NCBI RefSeq assembly: GCF_009866765.1
Contig: NZ_CP019431.1
Coordinates: forward strand, 3,286,001-3,350,000
DNA from: Pseudomonas sp. S35
GTDB lineage: Bacteria; Pseudomonadota; Gammaproteobacteria; Pseudomonadales; Pseudomonadaceae
Reading direction: 5' to 3'
Length of the DNA stretch: 64,000 bases
The translations under genes and the position numbers were made by a program. Shown in pieces: positions 34,485 through 44,788 of the stretch. Numbering within the stretch: the first letter of the stretch is position 1; every line of letters starts with the position of its first letter. The notes beneath the pieces are model-generated. The model had not been told where the DNA came from and searched no databases. It saw only the letters and a program-made list of their open reading frames with translations.

Positions 34485-35636
34485 ATGCAAGACATTGAAT
34501 ACACAGAAGAACAAGTCATGATTCGCGACATGGCGCGTGACTTCGCCCGGGGCGAAATCGCCCCGTACGCGCAAGCCTGGGAAAAAGCCGGCTGGATCGA
34601 CGACAACCTGGTGGCCAAGATGGGCGAACTGGGCCTGTTGGGCATGGTGGTGCCGGAAGAATGGGGGGGCACCTACGTCGATTACGTGGCTTACGCCCTG
34701 GCGGTGGAAGAAATTTCCGCAGGGGATGGCGCCACCGGCGCACTGATGAGTATCCACAATTCAGTGGGTTGCGGGCCAATCCTCAACTACGGCACAACAG
34801 AACAGAAAGAAACCTGGCTGGCCGAGCTTGCCAGCGGCCAGGCAATTGGTTGCTTCTGCCTCACCGAACCCCAGGCCGGCTCCGAAGCCCACAACCTGCG
34901 CACCCGCGCCGAACTGCGTGACGGCCAGTGGGTAATCAACGGCGCCAAGCAATTTGTGAGCAACGGCAAGCGCGCCAAACTTGCCATCGTGTTTGCTGTA
35001 ACTGACCCGGACTTAGGCAAGAAGGGCATTTCCGCCTTCCTGGTGCCCACCGACACACCAGGCTTTGTTGTCGACCGTACCGAACACAAGATGGGTATTC
35101 GTGCTTCGGACACCTGCGCCGTCACCCTCAACCAATGCACGGTGCCTGCGGCCAACCTGCTGGGCGAGCGTGGCAAAGGCCTGGCAATTGCGCTGTCCAA
35201 CCTCGAAGGCGGGCGCATCGGCATTGCGGCTCAGGCACTGGGCATCGCTCGCGCGGCGTTTGAAGCGGCGCTGGCCTATGCCCGTGACCGCGTGCAGTTC
35301 GACAAGGCAATTATCGAACACCAGAGCGTGGCCAACCTGCTGGCCGACATGCAAACCCGACTGAACGCGGCCCGCTTGCTGATCCTGCACGCCGCGCGCC
35401 TGCGCAGCGCCGGCAAGCCCTGCCTGTCGGAAGCGTCCCAGGCCAAGCTGTTTGCCTCGGAAATGGCGGAGAAGGTCTGTTCTTCAGCGATGCAGATACA
35501 TGGCGGTTATGGATACTTGGAGGATTACCCGGTCGAGCGATACTACCGGGATGCGCGGATCACCCAGATCTACGAAGGGACCAGCGAGATTCAGCGGATG
35601 GTGATTGCCAGGGAGCTGAAGAACTACCAGCTCTGA
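34485..35636 (+). CDS. Acyl-CoA dehydrogenase (isobutyryl-CoA type)
   Basis: This 383-residue FAD enzyme oxidises short branched acyl-CoAs. It has the two ACAD signatures: [18 protein letters not shown] near 125-142, and the C-terminal [34 protein letters not shown] region in part, with the catalytic Glu in YEGTSE. It starts 3 bases after the hydrolase gene. That pairing suggests isobutyryl-CoA (valine path) as substrate, by inference. Confidence 0.9.
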   Translation: MQDIEYTEEQVMIRDMARDFARGEIAPYAQAWEKAGWIDDNLVAKMGELGLLGMVVPEEWGGTYVDYVAYALAVEEISAGDGATGALMSIHNSVGCGPILNYGTTEQKETWLAELASGQAIGCFCLTEPQAGSEAHNLRTRAELRDGQWVINGAKQFVSNGKRAKLAIVFAVTDPDLGKKGISAFLVPTDTPGFVVDRTEHKMGIRASDTCAVTLNQCTVPAANLLGERGKGLAIALSNLEGGRIGIAAQALGIARAAFEAALAYARDRVQFDKAIIEHQSVANLLADMQTRLNAARLLILHAARLRSAGKPCLSEASQAKLFASEMAEKVCSSAMQIHGGYGYLEDYPVERYYRDARITQIYEGTSEIQRMVIARELKNYQL

Positions 35637-35675
35637 CTGACACACCGCAAACCCAATGTGGGCTCAGTCAAGGGC

Positions 35676-35709
35676 CCTGTGGCGAGGGAGCAAGCGGCCT
35701 CGCCACAGG
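35676..35709. repeat. REP-like palindrome
   Basis: CCTGTGGCGAGG...CCTCGCCACAGG is an imperfect inverted repeat around GAGCAAGCGG, in the 84-base gap between convergent genes. It resembles the abundant repetitive extragenic palindromes of fluorescent pseudomonads and may also end transcription from both sides. Confidence 0.7.
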
Positions 35710-35720
35710 CTCACGCAGGC

Positions 35721-36494
35721 TTACTTGTCTTTGAATTCCGGCGCACGCTTGGCCACAAACGCGGCCATGCCTTCCTTCTGATCCAGCGTCGCAAACGCCG
35801 CATGGAACACCCGACGTTCAAAGCGCACGCCTTCGGACAGGCTTACTTCAAACGCACGGTTCACGCTTTCCTTGACCATCATGCTGATCGGCACCGACTT
35901 GCCGGCAATCAGAGTGGCGACTTTCAGCGCTTCTTCCAGCAACTCATCGGCCGGCACGATCCGCGCTACGATCCCGCAACGCTCGGCTTCCACCGCGTCG
36001 ATAAAGCGCCCGGTCAGGCACATTTCCATGGCCTTGGCCTTGCCCACGGCGCGGGTCAGGCGCTGGGTGCCGCCCATGCCCGGCAGTACGCCGAGGTTGA
36101 TTTCCGGTTGGCCGAACTTAGCGCCGTCGCCCGCCAGGATGAAGTCGCACATCAGCGCCAATTCGCACCCACCGCCCAGGGCAAAGCCGTTAACGGCGGC
36201 AATGATCGGCTTGCGGCGGTTGGCCACGCGGTCGCTGTCGCTGAACAGGTCGTCGAGGTAGATCTGCGGGTAAGTCAGCTCGGCCATTTCCTTGATGTCG
36301 GCTCCAGCGGCGAAGGCCTTCTTCGAGCCGGTCAACACGATGCAACCGATGTTCGGGTCGGCCTCCAGGCCGTCCAGCGCCTGGTTCAATTCGCTGACCA
36401 GTTGCGCGTTCAGGGCATTCAGGGCTTGGGGGCGATTCAGGGTAATCAGCCCGACACGGCCTTGGACCTCGAGCAAAATGGTTTCGTAACTCAT
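35721..36494 (-). CDS. Enoyl-CoA hydratase
   Basis: This 257-residue crotonase hydrates enoyl-CoA, here probably tiglyl-CoA in isoleucine breakdown. [15 protein letters not shown] (about 19-33), [14 protein letters not shown] near 60-73, and [18 protein letters not shown] near 105-122 give the oxyanion hole; the catalytic glutamates are in GCELALMCD and in [14 protein letters not shown] (with its preceding E). It is the last gene of the leftward acyl-CoA operon, 11 bases after the dehydrogenase. Confidence 0.92.
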   Translation of the reverse strand: MSYETILLEVQGRVGLITLNRPQALNALNAQLVSELNQALDGLEADPNIGCIVLTGSKKAFAAGADIKEMAELTYPQIYLDDLFSDSDRVANRRKPIIAAVNGFALGGGCELALMCDFILAGDGAKFGQPEINLGVLPGMGGTQRLTRAVGKAKAMEMCLTGRFIDAVEAERCGIVARIVPADELLEEALKVATLIAGKSVPISMMVKESVNRAFEVSLSEGVRFERRVFHAAFATLDQKEGMAAFVAKRAPEFKDK

Positions 36495-36505
36495 GTATCG
36501 GCTCC

Positions 36506-37633
36506 TTAGAGATTGCGTGAGATGACCATGCGTTGAATATCGCTGGTGCCTTCGTAAATCTGGCAGACCCGCACATCGCGGTAGATCCGCTCCAGGGGGA
36601 AGTCGCTCAGGTAACCGTAACCGCCCAGGGTTTGCAAGGCGGCCGAACAGACTTTCTCGGCCATTTCCGAGGCGAACAGCTTGGCCATTGAGGCTTCGAC
36701 CAACGCAGGCTTGCCGCTGTCCCGCAGGGCCGCGGCGTAATGCACCATCTGACGCGCCACGGCGATTTGCGTGGCCATGTCCGCCAAGCGGAATGCCACA
36801 GCCTGATGTTCGATCAGGGGTTTACCGAAGCTTTCGCGCTCACGGGCGTAGTCACGGGCCGCCTCAAACGCGGCGCGGGCCATGCCCACCGATTGCGAAG
36901 CGATGCCCACGCGACCGCCCTCGAGGTTGGCCAGAGCGATCTTGTAACCCTCGCCCTCTTCGCCCAACCGGTTGGCCACCGGCACCTTCAGGTCTTCAAA
37001 CAGGATCTGGCAGGTATCGGACGCATGCTGGCCCAGCTTGTCCTCGACCCGCGCCACGCTATAGCCCGGTGCGTCGGTGGGCACGATAAACGCGCTGATC
37101 CCGCGCTTTCCGGCTGCGGGGTCGGTCACGGCAAACACAATCACCACCCCAGCGTTTTGCCCGGAGGTGATGAACTGCTTGCAGCCGTTGAGCACGTAGT
37201 GGTCGCCTTCGAGCCGCGCGCGGGTTTTCAGGCTGCTGGCGTCGGAGCCGGCCTGCGGTTCGGTCAGGGCAAAAGCACCGAGCATGGCGCCACTGGCCAG
37301 GGGCGTGAGGAACTGTTCTTTCTGTTGCGCGTTGCCGAACTTGAGGATCGGCACGCAACCAACCGAGTTGTGCACGCTCATGATGGTCGAGCAGGCGCCA
37401 TCACCGGCGGCGATTTCTTCCAGGGCCATGGCATAAGCCAGATAGCCGGTGTCGCAACCACCCCACTGCTCCGGCACCAGCATGCCGAAAAAACCCAGTT
37501 CGGCCATTTCGCCGATGGCTTCCTTGGGAAAGCGGTGCTCGCGGTCCCATTCGGCGGCGAAGGGTTTGAGACGTTCTTGGGCGAATTGCCGGGCCGCGTC
37601 GCTGATTTGCAGTTGTTCGTCATTGGGCAGCAT
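36506..37633 (-). CDS. Acyl-CoA dehydrogenase (2-methylbutyryl-CoA type)
   Basis: This 375-residue ACAD has [18 protein letters not shown] near 124-141 and the tail [35 protein letters not shown] in part, with the catalytic Glu in YEGTSD. The operon (SDR, thiolase, ACAD, hydratase) contains each step from 2-methylbutyryl-CoA to acetyl-CoA plus propionyl-CoA, so a short-branched-chain substrate is likely. It is 9 bases downstream of the thiolase gene. Confidence 0.9.
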   Translation of the reverse strand: MLPNDEQLQISDAARQFAQERLKPFAAEWDREHRFPKEAIGEMAELGFFGMLVPEQWGGCDTGYLAYAMALEEIAAGDGACSTIMSVHNSVGCVPILKFGNAQQKEQFLTPLASGAMLGAFALTEPQAGSDASSLKTRARLEGDHYVLNGCKQFITSGQNAGVVIVFAVTDPAAGKRGISAFIVPTDAPGYSVARVEDKLGQHASDTCQILFEDLKVPVANRLGEEGEGYKIALANLEGGRVGIASQSVGMARAAFEAARDYARERESFGKPLIEHQAVAFRLADMATQIAVARQMVHYAAALRDSGKPALVEASMAKLFASEMAEKVCSAALQTLGGYGYLSDFPLERIYRDVRVCQIYEGTSDIQRMVISRNL

Positions 37634-37642
37634 CGTGGCTCC

Positions 37643-38827
37643 TTAATACAGGCATTCAACGGCCATGGCCGTGGCTTCACCACCGCCGATGCAGATGGCG
37701 GCAACGCCACGTTTGAGGCCCTTCTGGCGCAGGGCCGAGAGCAACGTCACCAGGATGCGTGCTCCCGAGGCGCCAATCGGATGGCCGAGGGCGCAGGCTC
37801 CGCCGTGCACGTTGACCTTGGCGTGGGGGATTTCCAGCTTGCTCATGGTCACCAGGCTGACCACCGCGAAGGCTTCGTTGATCTCGAACAGATCCACTTC
37901 ATCCAGCGTCCAGCCGGTTTTGCTCATCAGCTTGCGAATCGCGCCCACCGGCGCCACGGGAAACAGGCCTGGCTCATCGGCGAACGCGGCATGCCCATGG
38001 ATCACGGCAAGTGGCTTGAGCCCACGTTTGTGCGCCTCGGACTCGCGCATCAACAGCAACGCCGCCGCACCGTCGGAAATCGAGCTGGAGTTGGCCGCCG
38101 TCACCGTGCCGCCTTCGCGGAACGCCGGCTTGAGGCTGGCGATCTTGTCCAGCTTGGCCTTTGGGGGTTGTTCATCATGCAGGATGGTTTTTTGCTCTTT
38201 ACCGACTGTGACCTGCACCGGGACGATTTCGGCGGCGAAGTTGCCGTGGGTGATCGCGTCCTGGGCACGGGTCAGGGAAGCAATGGCAAACGCATCCTGG
38301 GCCTCGCGGCTAAAACCGTTATGCAAAGCGCAATCTTCGGCGAAGGTGCCCATCAGGCGGCCTTTGTCGTAGGCGTCCTCAAGCCCATCGAGAAACATGT
38401 GGTCCAGCACACGGCCATGGCCCATGCGGTAGCCGCTGCGGGCGCGGTCCAACAGGTACGGTGCGTTGGACATGCTTTCCATGCCCCCAGCAATCACCAC
38501 GTCGACGCTGCCGGCCAACAGTGAATCATGGGCCAGGATCGCAGCCTCCATGCCTGAGCCACACATCTTGTTGAGGGTGGTGCAACGGGTGGACTTGTCC
38601 AATCCAGCGCCCAAGGCGGCTTGCCGTGCCGGCGCCTGGCCCAGACCTGCTGGCAGTACACAGCCAAACAGCACCTCATCCACGGCGTCAGTGGCGATAC
38701 CGGCACGCTCGACCGCTGCACGAATTGCGGCAGCGCCGAGCTGTGGCGCGGTCAGGCCCTTGAGGTCGCCCTGGAAGCCGCCCATGGGCGTGCGCACGGC
38801 GCTGACAATTACAATGGGATCACTCAT
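37643..38827 (-). CDS. Thiolase (acetyl-CoA C-acyltransferase)
   Basis: This 394-residue thiolase cleaves 2-methylacetoacetyl-CoA or acetoacetyl-CoA. LNKMCGSGMEAAILAHD (about 84-100) has the nucleophilic Cys, VNVHGGACALGHPIGASGAR near 340-359 the His, and CIGGGEATAMAVE the second Cys. Length is normal. AAGGAGG precedes its start just inside the 3-prime end of the SDR spacing. It lies second in the operon. Confidence 0.93.
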   Translation of the reverse strand: MSDPIVIVSAVRTPMGGFQGDLKGLTAPQLGAAAIRAAVERAGIATDAVDEVLFGCVLPAGLGQAPARQAALGAGLDKSTRCTTLNKMCGSGMEAAILAHDSLLAGSVDVVIAGGMESMSNAPYLLDRARSGYRMGHGRVLDHMFLDGLEDAYDKGRLMGTFAEDCALHNGFSREAQDAFAIASLTRAQDAITHGNFAAEIVPVQVTVGKEQKTILHDEQPPKAKLDKIASLKPAFREGGTVTAANSSSISDGAAALLLMRESEAHKRGLKPLAVIHGHAAFADEPGLFPVAPVGAIRKLMSKTGWTLDEVDLFEINEAFAVVSLVTMSKLEIPHAKVNVHGGACALGHPIGASGARILVTLLSALRQKGLKRGVAAICIGGGEATAMAVECLY

Positions 38828-38839
38828 GAATATTCCTCC

Positions 38840-39607
38840 TTACTTGGCCGCCATACGCAAGGCGCCGTCGAGACGGATCACCTCGCCGTTGAGCATGCTG
38901 TTTTCGATGATATGGCGTACCAGTGCAGCGTATTCGGCGGGCTTGCCCAAGCGTGGGGGGAATGGCACGCCAGCGGCGAGGGAGTCGCGCACCTCGGGGG
39001 TCATGCCGGCCATCATCGGGGTTTCGAAAATACCTGGGGCGATTGTCATGACCCGAATACCGAAGCGCGCCAGCTCACGCGCAGCAGGCAGTGTCAGGCT
39101 GGCAATCGCGCCTTTGGACGCGGCATACGCCGCTTGCCCAATCTGCCCGTCGAACGCCGCCACGGAGGCGGTATTGATGATCACGCCGCGCTCACCGTCG
39201 GCATTCGCTTGAGTTTCAGCGATGGCCGCAGCGGCCAGGCGCAACAAGTTGAAGCTGCCGATCAAATTGACATTGATCACCTGGGCAAAGCTCGCCAGCG
39301 CGTGGGGCCCGTTCTTTCCGAGGATTTTCTCGCCACGTACCACGCCTGCGCAGTTAACCAGCCCGTGCAAACCGCCAAAGGCGGTAACCGTGGCCTGCAC
39401 TGCGGCCTCAGCAGCGGCTTCCTGGCTGATATCAGCCACTGTGCTGCGCGCGTTGTCACCCAATTGCGCGGCTTTGGCTGCCACTGCGTCGGCATTCAAA
39501 TCCACCAGCATCACCTTTGCACCGGCAGCTACCAGCATGTCAGCAGTGGCCGCGCCGAGGCCTGAGGCGCCGCCGCTGACCAAAAAAACCTTGTTCTGAA
39601 TCTGCAT
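38840..39607 (-). CDS. SDR 3-hydroxyacyl-CoA dehydrogenase (HSD17B10-like)
   Basis: I chose [13 protein letters not shown] as start, with AAGGAAA about 6 bases upstream; an in-frame start 25 codons earlier gives a non-family extension. The 255-residue protein has the NAD loop SGGASGLG (about 11-18), NCAGV near 93, catalytic Ser in [11 protein letters not shown], and Tyr-x3-Lys in [10 protein letters not shown]. Relatives oxidise 2-methyl-3-hydroxybutyryl-CoA in isoleucine breakdown. It is first in the leftward operon. Confidence 0.9.
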   Translation of the reverse strand: MQIQNKVFLVSGGASGLGAATADMLVAAGAKVMLVDLNADAVAAKAAQLGDNARSTVADISQEAAAEAAVQATVTAFGGLHGLVNCAGVVRGEKILGKNGPHALASFAQVINVNLIGSFNLLRLAAAAIAETQANADGERGVIINTASVAAFDGQIGQAAYAASKGAIASLTLPAARELARFGIRVMTIAPGIFETPMMAGMTPEVRDSLAAGVPFPPRLGKPAEYAALVRHIIENSMLNGEVIRLDGALRMAAK

Positions 39608-39930
39608 CGTTGTTTCCTTGAGCTGTGGACCAAGTACGGAGCGTATTGGCCAAATACTCGCGCTAGCGCAGTGCTGCGGCAATGGTCAAAGCCTTCAACT
39701 TGGCTGACTGTTTTGGCCAACGCCGCCGTTGATCTATACCCAGCTGGAAACCCGCCGGGTCAGCTTGAGCCAGGGGCAGGCCTCGTGCGAAAGGATCATA
39801 AGCACGTCACTGCCCTTCCCTATACGGAACCGGTGGAGTACGTGCTCACCTGAGGTGGGTTTGACACCTGCCCTGGTCTGACCGAAGCTGACGGCCTTTG
39901 TGATAGCTGCTCAAGCTTTTGGACGCCTGC
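39608..39930. promoter_or_regulatory. Divergent region with paired TTGGCCAA sites
   Basis: These 323 bases separate the leftward acyl-CoA operon from the TPR gene. They hold no convincing gene. TTGGCCAA occurs at 39646-39653 (within the near-palindrome TATTGGCCAAATA) and again at 39713-39720, 67 bases apart and upstream of the SDR start. These are candidate operators, by inference only. Confidence 0.45.
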
Positions 39931-40989
39931 ATGTCAAAGTCACGCCGTTACGCCATCGTCGGCCTGTGCGCCCTGTTCTTCATTGTGCTGATCACCTGGT
40001 ATTTCTCACGTTCCACCCCGGTGGCGGTGGCGCCCGCCATTGCCCATGGTTATTCCAAGGCCCTTAAGCAGGCGCGTAACGGCGAGCCTGGCGCCGCCCG
40101 TGTGCTGTACCAGCAATTGGGCCGCCCGGACCTGTCCGATGAGCGCCGGGCGGCGTTACACGCCGAACTGCCCAACTACCCGAGCCCGCAGGCCCTCAAG
40201 CTGGCGGATAAAGACCTGACCAGCGACTCACCGCGGGTACGCGAAGCCGCGATCCACAGCATCATGGGCCTGGTGCCCAGCGGCCAGCGCACCCTGCTGC
40301 TGGGCCCGTTGTTGGATGACCCCGAACAAAGCGTGCGTTTTGCCGCCGCCAATGCCTTGCTCGGTCTGTCACCGGATACCCTGGGGCTGTACTTCGGACC
40401 TTTGCAGCAGGTGCTCGATGAGTTCGTAAAGACACTCAAGGCCCAGCCAGAAACCGCCGAAGGCTGGATTCAATTGGCTCGTCTGTATATCCATAGCGCC
40501 CTGCTGCCGGATGCGCAGAATGCCCTGGAACAAGCCATGCGCTTGCAGCCCGACAACCTGCAGGCCGTGGTTGCGCAAATCGAATTGTTGGATAAACAAG
40601 GCAAGACCGACGAGTCCCGCCAGTTGCTGGCCCGCCAACTGGCGGCGCACCCCGAATCCGCCTATCTGCAGAACGCCCTCGGCCTGTGGCTGCTGCACCA
40701 TGGCGAGCGGCCTTATGCGTTGCTCGGCCTGTCCAAGGCGGTGGAACTGGAGCCGGAGAACCAGGACTATCGCTACGATCTGGCCACTACCCTGCATGCC
40801 CAGCAGGAACTGGAAGCCGCGCAACGCCAATTGGAAGAGATCGTTCAACGCCACCCCGCCAACCGCAAGGCCAGGGTGCTGCTGGTCAACTATTGGAAAG
40901 AAAGCGGCCAATTGCAGAATGTCCAAGTGTTGCTCGCGCAACTGGAACAACAGAATCCGGACGACCCCGCACTGCAACAAGGCCTGTAG
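39931..40989 (+). CDS. Membrane-anchored TPR/HEAT-repeat protein
   Basis: The start is the ATG of MSKSRRYAIVGLCA; a TTG four codons upstream is less likely. About 352 residues follow: an N-terminal membrane anchor (about 6-26), a HEAT-like stretch (VREAAIHSIMGLVPSG, VRFAAANALLGLSP near 100-150), and then at least four TPR units (AEGWIQLARLYIHSALLPDAQ and onwards, about 175-345). Probably periplasmic-facing. TPR proteins assemble complexes; CcmH/CycH is an analogue in plan, but no cytochrome c genes are near. Function unknown. Confidence 0.72.
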   Translation: MSKSRRYAIVGLCALFFIVLITWYFSRSTPVAVAPAIAHGYSKALKQARNGEPGAARVLYQQLGRPDLSDERRAALHAELPNYPSPQALKLADKDLTSDSPRVREAAIHSIMGLVPSGQRTLLLGPLLDDPEQSVRFAAANALLGLSPDTLGLYFGPLQQVLDEFVKTLKAQPETAEGWIQLARLYIHSALLPDAQNALEQAMRLQPDNLQAVVAQIELLDKQGKTDESRQLLARQLAAHPESAYLQNALGLWLLHHGERPYALLGLSKAVELEPENQDYRYDLATTLHAQQELEAAQRQLEEIVQRHPANRKARVLLVNYWKESGQLQNVQVLLAQLEQQNPDDPALQQGL

Positions 40990-41100
40990 CCACTAAAAAT
41001 TGATCCATTCGTTGAACGGCTACACAGCCCTACGGTCAAGTGAACATGGCGTGTCGTGACTGGCATGCCCCTCAACCTGTACGTGACCCGAGGGCACTTC

Positions 41101-42600
41101 TTGTCTACATCCAAAGAGTTGTTCAGTGAAAAGGCGGCAACCGGCATCGAAGGTCTTGATGACATTCTGTCCGGAGGGCTATCGCGCAGCCACCTGTTCC
41201 TGCTGGAAGGCGAACCCGGCACCGGTAAAACCACCGTGGCCCTGCATTTCCTCCAGGCCGGGGCAAAAAACGGCGAACGGTCCTTGTATATCACCTTGTC
41301 GGAGACTGAGCGCGAGCTGCGCCAGGGCGCCAAGTCCCACGGTTGGGACCTGGATGACCACATCCATATTTTTGAACTCACCCCGCCGGAAAGCCTGCTC
41401 AATGCCGAGCATCAGCAGAGCCTGCTCTACTCCTCGGACCTTGAACTGGGTGAAGCCACGCGGCAGATCTTCGAGGTGGTGGAACGGGTCAAGCCGACCC
41501 GGGTGGTCATCGACAGCCTCTCCGAGATCCGCCTGCTGGCGCAGAGCTCGTTGCGTTATCGCCGGCAGATCCTCGCGATCAAACACTACTTCGTACGTTA
41601 CGACGCCACCGTGCTGCTGCTGGACGACCTGACCACCGAATCCCTGGACAAAACCGTGCACAGCGTCGCCCACGGCGTGATCCGCCTGGAAGAGTTGACG
41701 CCGAACTACGGCGCTGAACGCCGCCGCGTACGGGTAGTGAAATACCGTGGCCAGAAGTATCGCGGCGGGTTCCACGACTTCACCATCATGCAGGACGGGG
41801 TGCACGTATTCCCGCGCCTGGTGGCGGCCGAACACCGCGGTGGCTACAACCGCCAGACGCTCACCAGCGGCATCAGCGAGATGGACTCACTGCTGGGTGG
41901 CGGCATCGAGACCGGCTCCAGCAGCCTGATCCTCGGCCCGGCCGGTACCGGTAAATCGCTGATCTCGATGATCTTCGCCGCCGCCGCCGTGTCACGCGGT
42001 GAAAAGGCTGCGCTGTTTATCTTCGACGAAGAGTTGGGTCTGTTGTTCGAGCGCATGAAAAACATGGGCATCGACCTCGAAGCTCTACAGGCCACCGGCA
42101 ACCTGATGATCGAGCAAGTGGACGCCGCCGAATTGTCTCCTGGGGAGTTTTCCCACCGGGTACGCCGAGCCGTCGACGAGGCCGGCATCAAAACCGTGGT
42201 GATCGACAGCATCAACGGTTACCAGGCGGCGATGCCGGAAGAAAACGCGCTGATCCTGCACATGCACGAGTTGCTGCTGTACCTCAACCGTCGCGGTGCG
42301 GCCACCTTCATGACCGTCGCCCAACATGGATTGGTCGGTGATATGCAAGCACCGGTCGACATCACCTACCTGGCCGACACGGTGATTCTGCTGCGTTACT
42401 TCGAGGCGTTGGGCAAGGTTCGCCGTGCTATTTCAATCATCAAGAAACGCACTGGCTCCCATGAGTCGACGATTCGCGAATATCGCATCGGCAGCCGTGG
42501 CCTGACCGTCGGCGAACCCTTGGATAACTTCCAGGGCGTGTTGCGCGGCATCCCAACGTACATGGGCGCCGGCTCCCCTTTGCTCAAGGATGAGGGATAG
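41101..42600 (+). CDS. KaiC-like double RecA-domain ATPase
   Basis: I chose the TTG at 41101 (read as MSTSKELFSEKAATGI) because GAGGG lies 6 bases upstream and the protein then begins where KaiC relatives do; a GTG at 41056 would add 15 unlike residues. The 499-residue protein has two RecA/KaiC domains with Walker A motifs GEPGTGKT (37-44) and GPAGTGKS (279-286) and a Glu pair in FIFDEELG of the second. No KaiA or KaiB is present, so a clock is not implied. It overlaps the hybrid kinase gene by one base and may act with it in stress signalling. Confidence 0.87.
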   Translation: MSTSKELFSEKAATGIEGLDDILSGGLSRSHLFLLEGEPGTGKTTVALHFLQAGAKNGERSLYITLSETERELRQGAKSHGWDLDDHIHIFELTPPESLLNAEHQQSLLYSSDLELGEATRQIFEVVERVKPTRVVIDSLSEIRLLAQSSLRYRRQILAIKHYFVRYDATVLLLDDLTTESLDKTVHSVAHGVIRLEELTPNYGAERRRVRVVKYRGQKYRGGFHDFTIMQDGVHVFPRLVAAEHRGGYNRQTLTSGISEMDSLLGGGIETGSSSLILGPAGTGKSLISMIFAAAAVSRGEKAALFIFDEELGLLFERMKNMGIDLEALQATGNLMIEQVDAAELSPGEFSHRVRRAVDEAGIKTVVIDSINGYQAAMPEENALILHMHELLLYLNRRGAATFMTVAQHGLVGDMQAPVDITYLADTVILLRYFEALGKVRRAISIIKKRTGSHESTIREYRIGSRGLTVGEPLDNFQGVLRGIPTYMGAGSPLLKDEG

Positions 42601-44270
42601 TGCCCACTCTACCTGGCGTCTCCGAGCGTGCGATCATCCTGGCCCCGTTGGGGCGCGACAGTTCGTTGGCGCTGATGATGCTCAACGAAGCCGGCTATTG
42701 CGGCATCGTCGCCACCCACCTGCCGATGTTGTGCGACGCTCTGGAACAAGGCGCGGGCCTGCTCATCATCGCCGCCGAAGCGCTGCGTGGCATCGATCTG
42801 GGGCCGCTGCTGGAGCATTTGCATCAGCAACCGGCCTGGTCGGATATGCCCATTGTGCTGATGACCCATCACGGCGGCATTGAACAGAACGGCTCGTCTC
42901 ATCTGAGCGGTTTGCTGGGCAATGTGACCTTCCTGGAGCGACCGTTCCATCCCGTGACGCTGATCAGTCTGGTCAGCACCGCGTTGCGCGGTCGGCGCCG
43001 GCAGTACGACGCCCGCGACCGCTTGATCGACCTGAGCGAAAGTGAGCTGCGCCTGCAACGCACCCTGGAAACCCTCGAACAGCAAGTCGAGGAGCGCACC
43101 GCGCAACTGCGCAACAATGAAGAAGCCTTGCGCCAGTCGCAAAAAATGGAAGCCGTCGGCCAATTGACTGGCGGCATCGCGCATGACTTCAACAACATGC
43201 TCACCGGGATTATCGGTAGCCTCGAGCTCCTGCGAAGGCGTGTGTCCCGTGGCAAATTGGACGACCTCGACAGCCTGATCGACCTGGGTGTCACCTCAGC
43301 CAACCGTGCCGCCGGCCTGACGCACCGCCTGCTGGCCTTTTCCCGTCGCCAGTCCCTGGACTCCAAACCGGTGAACATCAATGAGCTGGTCAGCTCCATG
43401 GGCGAACTGCTGCAGCGCAGCATCAACGAAAGCATCACCCTGGATATGCGCCTGACCGAGCAGCCGTGGACCGCCGAGGCGGACCCCAATCAACTGGAAA
43501 GCGCCCTGCTCAACCTGGTGCTCAATGCCCGCGATGCGATGCCCAATGGCGGCAACCTGGTAGTGGAAACCACCAACCGCCATTTGGACAGTGTATTCAC
43601 CGCCGCGTACGGCACCCTCATCCCCGGTGACTACGTAGAGCTGAGCATCCGCGACAACGGTTGCGGTATCCCCGAAAGCGTTATCGGCCGGGTGTTTGAC
43701 CCGTTCTTCACGACCAAACCCATTGGCCAGGGCACGGGCCTTGGGTTGTCGATGATCTATGGCTTCGCGCGCCAATCCCACGGCCACGTCACCATTCACA
43801 GTGAAGTGGGTGAAGGCACCACCGTCAGTTTGTTCCTGCCGCGGTTTATGGGGGAAATGAAGGTGGCCGAGCCGTTGGACCTAACGCTGTTGCCGGTTGC
43901 CAATGCCGGCGAGACCGTGCTGATCGTCGAGGACGACCCCGCCGTACGCGTGTTGGTGTGTGCGGTGCTCAAGGAATTGGGCTATGGCTTTGTCGAAGCG
44001 GGAGACGCCAACACGGCATTGCCGATCATCGAGTCGGACCAGCGTATTGACCTGATGATCAGCGACGTCGGCCTGCCGGGCATGAACGGCCGGCAAATGG
44101 CGGAAATCGGCCGGCAATTGCGGCCGCAGCTCAAGGTGTTGTTCATCACGGGGTATGCCGAACATGCGGCGGTGCGGGGCGGTTTCCTCGACCCCGGCAT
44201 GCAACTGATCACCAAGCCGTTCACATTTGATCTGTTAACGGCAAAAGTACGCGAAATGATCAGGGAGTGA
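42600..44270 (+). CDS. Hybrid sensor histidine kinase with C-terminal receiver
   Basis: This 556-residue cytoplasmic protein starts with GTG, whose G is also the last base of the kaiC-like stop. It has a receiver-like N-terminal domain lacking a clear phospho-acceptor set (about 1-125), a coiled coil (about 140-175), and HisKA with GGIAHDFNNMLTGIIG (about 190-205, phospho-His in AHDF). A HATPase with DNGCGIPE and GTGLGLSM follows, then a receiver (about 435-553) with EDDPA and the acceptor Asp in MISDVGLPGMNG. The pair with a KaiC-like ATPase is found in other pseudomonads. Confidence 0.9.
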   Translation: MPTLPGVSERAIILAPLGRDSSLALMMLNEAGYCGIVATHLPMLCDALEQGAGLLIIAAEALRGIDLGPLLEHLHQQPAWSDMPIVLMTHHGGIEQNGSSHLSGLLGNVTFLERPFHPVTLISLVSTALRGRRRQYDARDRLIDLSESELRLQRTLETLEQQVEERTAQLRNNEEALRQSQKMEAVGQLTGGIAHDFNNMLTGIIGSLELLRRRVSRGKLDDLDSLIDLGVTSANRAAGLTHRLLAFSRRQSLDSKPVNINELVSSMGELLQRSINESITLDMRLTEQPWTAEADPNQLESALLNLVLNARDAMPNGGNLVVETTNRHLDSVFTAAYGTLIPGDYVELSIRDNGCGIPESVIGRVFDPFFTTKPIGQGTGLGLSMIYGFARQSHGHVTIHSEVGEGTTVSLFLPRFMGEMKVAEPLDLTLLPVANAGETVLIVEDDPAVRVLVCAVLKELGYGFVEAGDANTALPIIESDQRIDLMISDVGLPGMNGRQMAEIGRQLRPQLKVLFITGYAEHAAVRGGFLDPGMQLITKPFTFDLLTAKVREMIRE

Positions 44271-44332
44271 GAGGCGCGCAACCCTAAGGTTTACGCGATG
44301 GGCTGCTGCGCAGCCCTGATGCGCGCGGGCTG

Positions 44333-44710
44333 TCAGGCCAGCAGCTGCTGGATATGCTCGTGCAGCGTGTCGAGGTCGAACGGCTTGGCCAAGATTGGCG
44401 CATTGCGCGTAATCGGGCTGTTGCAATCGAGGATTTCCTGCGGGTAACCGCTGATAAAGATCACCTTCAACTCCGGCCGCAACTGGATCGCCGGCTCAGC
44501 GATCTGCACCCCGGAAATCCCGCCGGGCAGGCGGTAGTCGGTGACCATCAGGTCCAGGTGCGGCTTGGTCGCCAGAATCTCGAAGGCTTCCTTGCCGTTT
44601 ATCGCCTTCAGAACCCTATAGCCCAGGCCTGCCAGGTATTCACCCAGCACGAACATAATGGATTCGTCGTCCTCGACGATCAGTACGACATCTTGTGCAT
44701 CTTCACTCAT
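44333..44710 (-). CDS. Single-domain response regulator
   Basis: The start is MSEDAQDVVLIVEDDE; an in-frame start 16 codons upstream is less likely. This 125-residue receiver has the acidic pair in VEDDE, acceptor Asp in LMVTDYRLPGG, Thr/Ser position in FISGYPQ, and Lys in ILAKPFD. It has no output domain, so it passes phosphate or binds a partner. It is the last gene of the leftward signalling operon. Confidence 0.88.
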   Translation of the reverse strand: MSEDAQDVVLIVEDDESIMFVLGEYLAGLGYRVLKAINGKEAFEILATKPHLDLMVTDYRLPGGISGVQIAEPAIQLRPELKVIFISGYPQEILDCNSPITRNAPILAKPFDLDTLHEHIQQLLA

Positions 44711-44788
44711 GGGAAGCCTTTGTCCGGTCAATTGCTGCAAGTACGACCATACGGTCACGCAGAGGTTGCGTCGGGGTGACGATTGATT

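Noticed and set aside
36740..38524. 594-codon plus-strand frame opposite the acyl-CoA dehydrogenase and thiolase genes
   Set aside because: It spans two real genes with strong family motifs on the other strand and shows no motif of its own.
41101..42600. A circadian clock (Kai) system
   Set aside because: No KaiA or KaiB is nearby; lone KaiC-like ATPases are common outside cyanobacteria.
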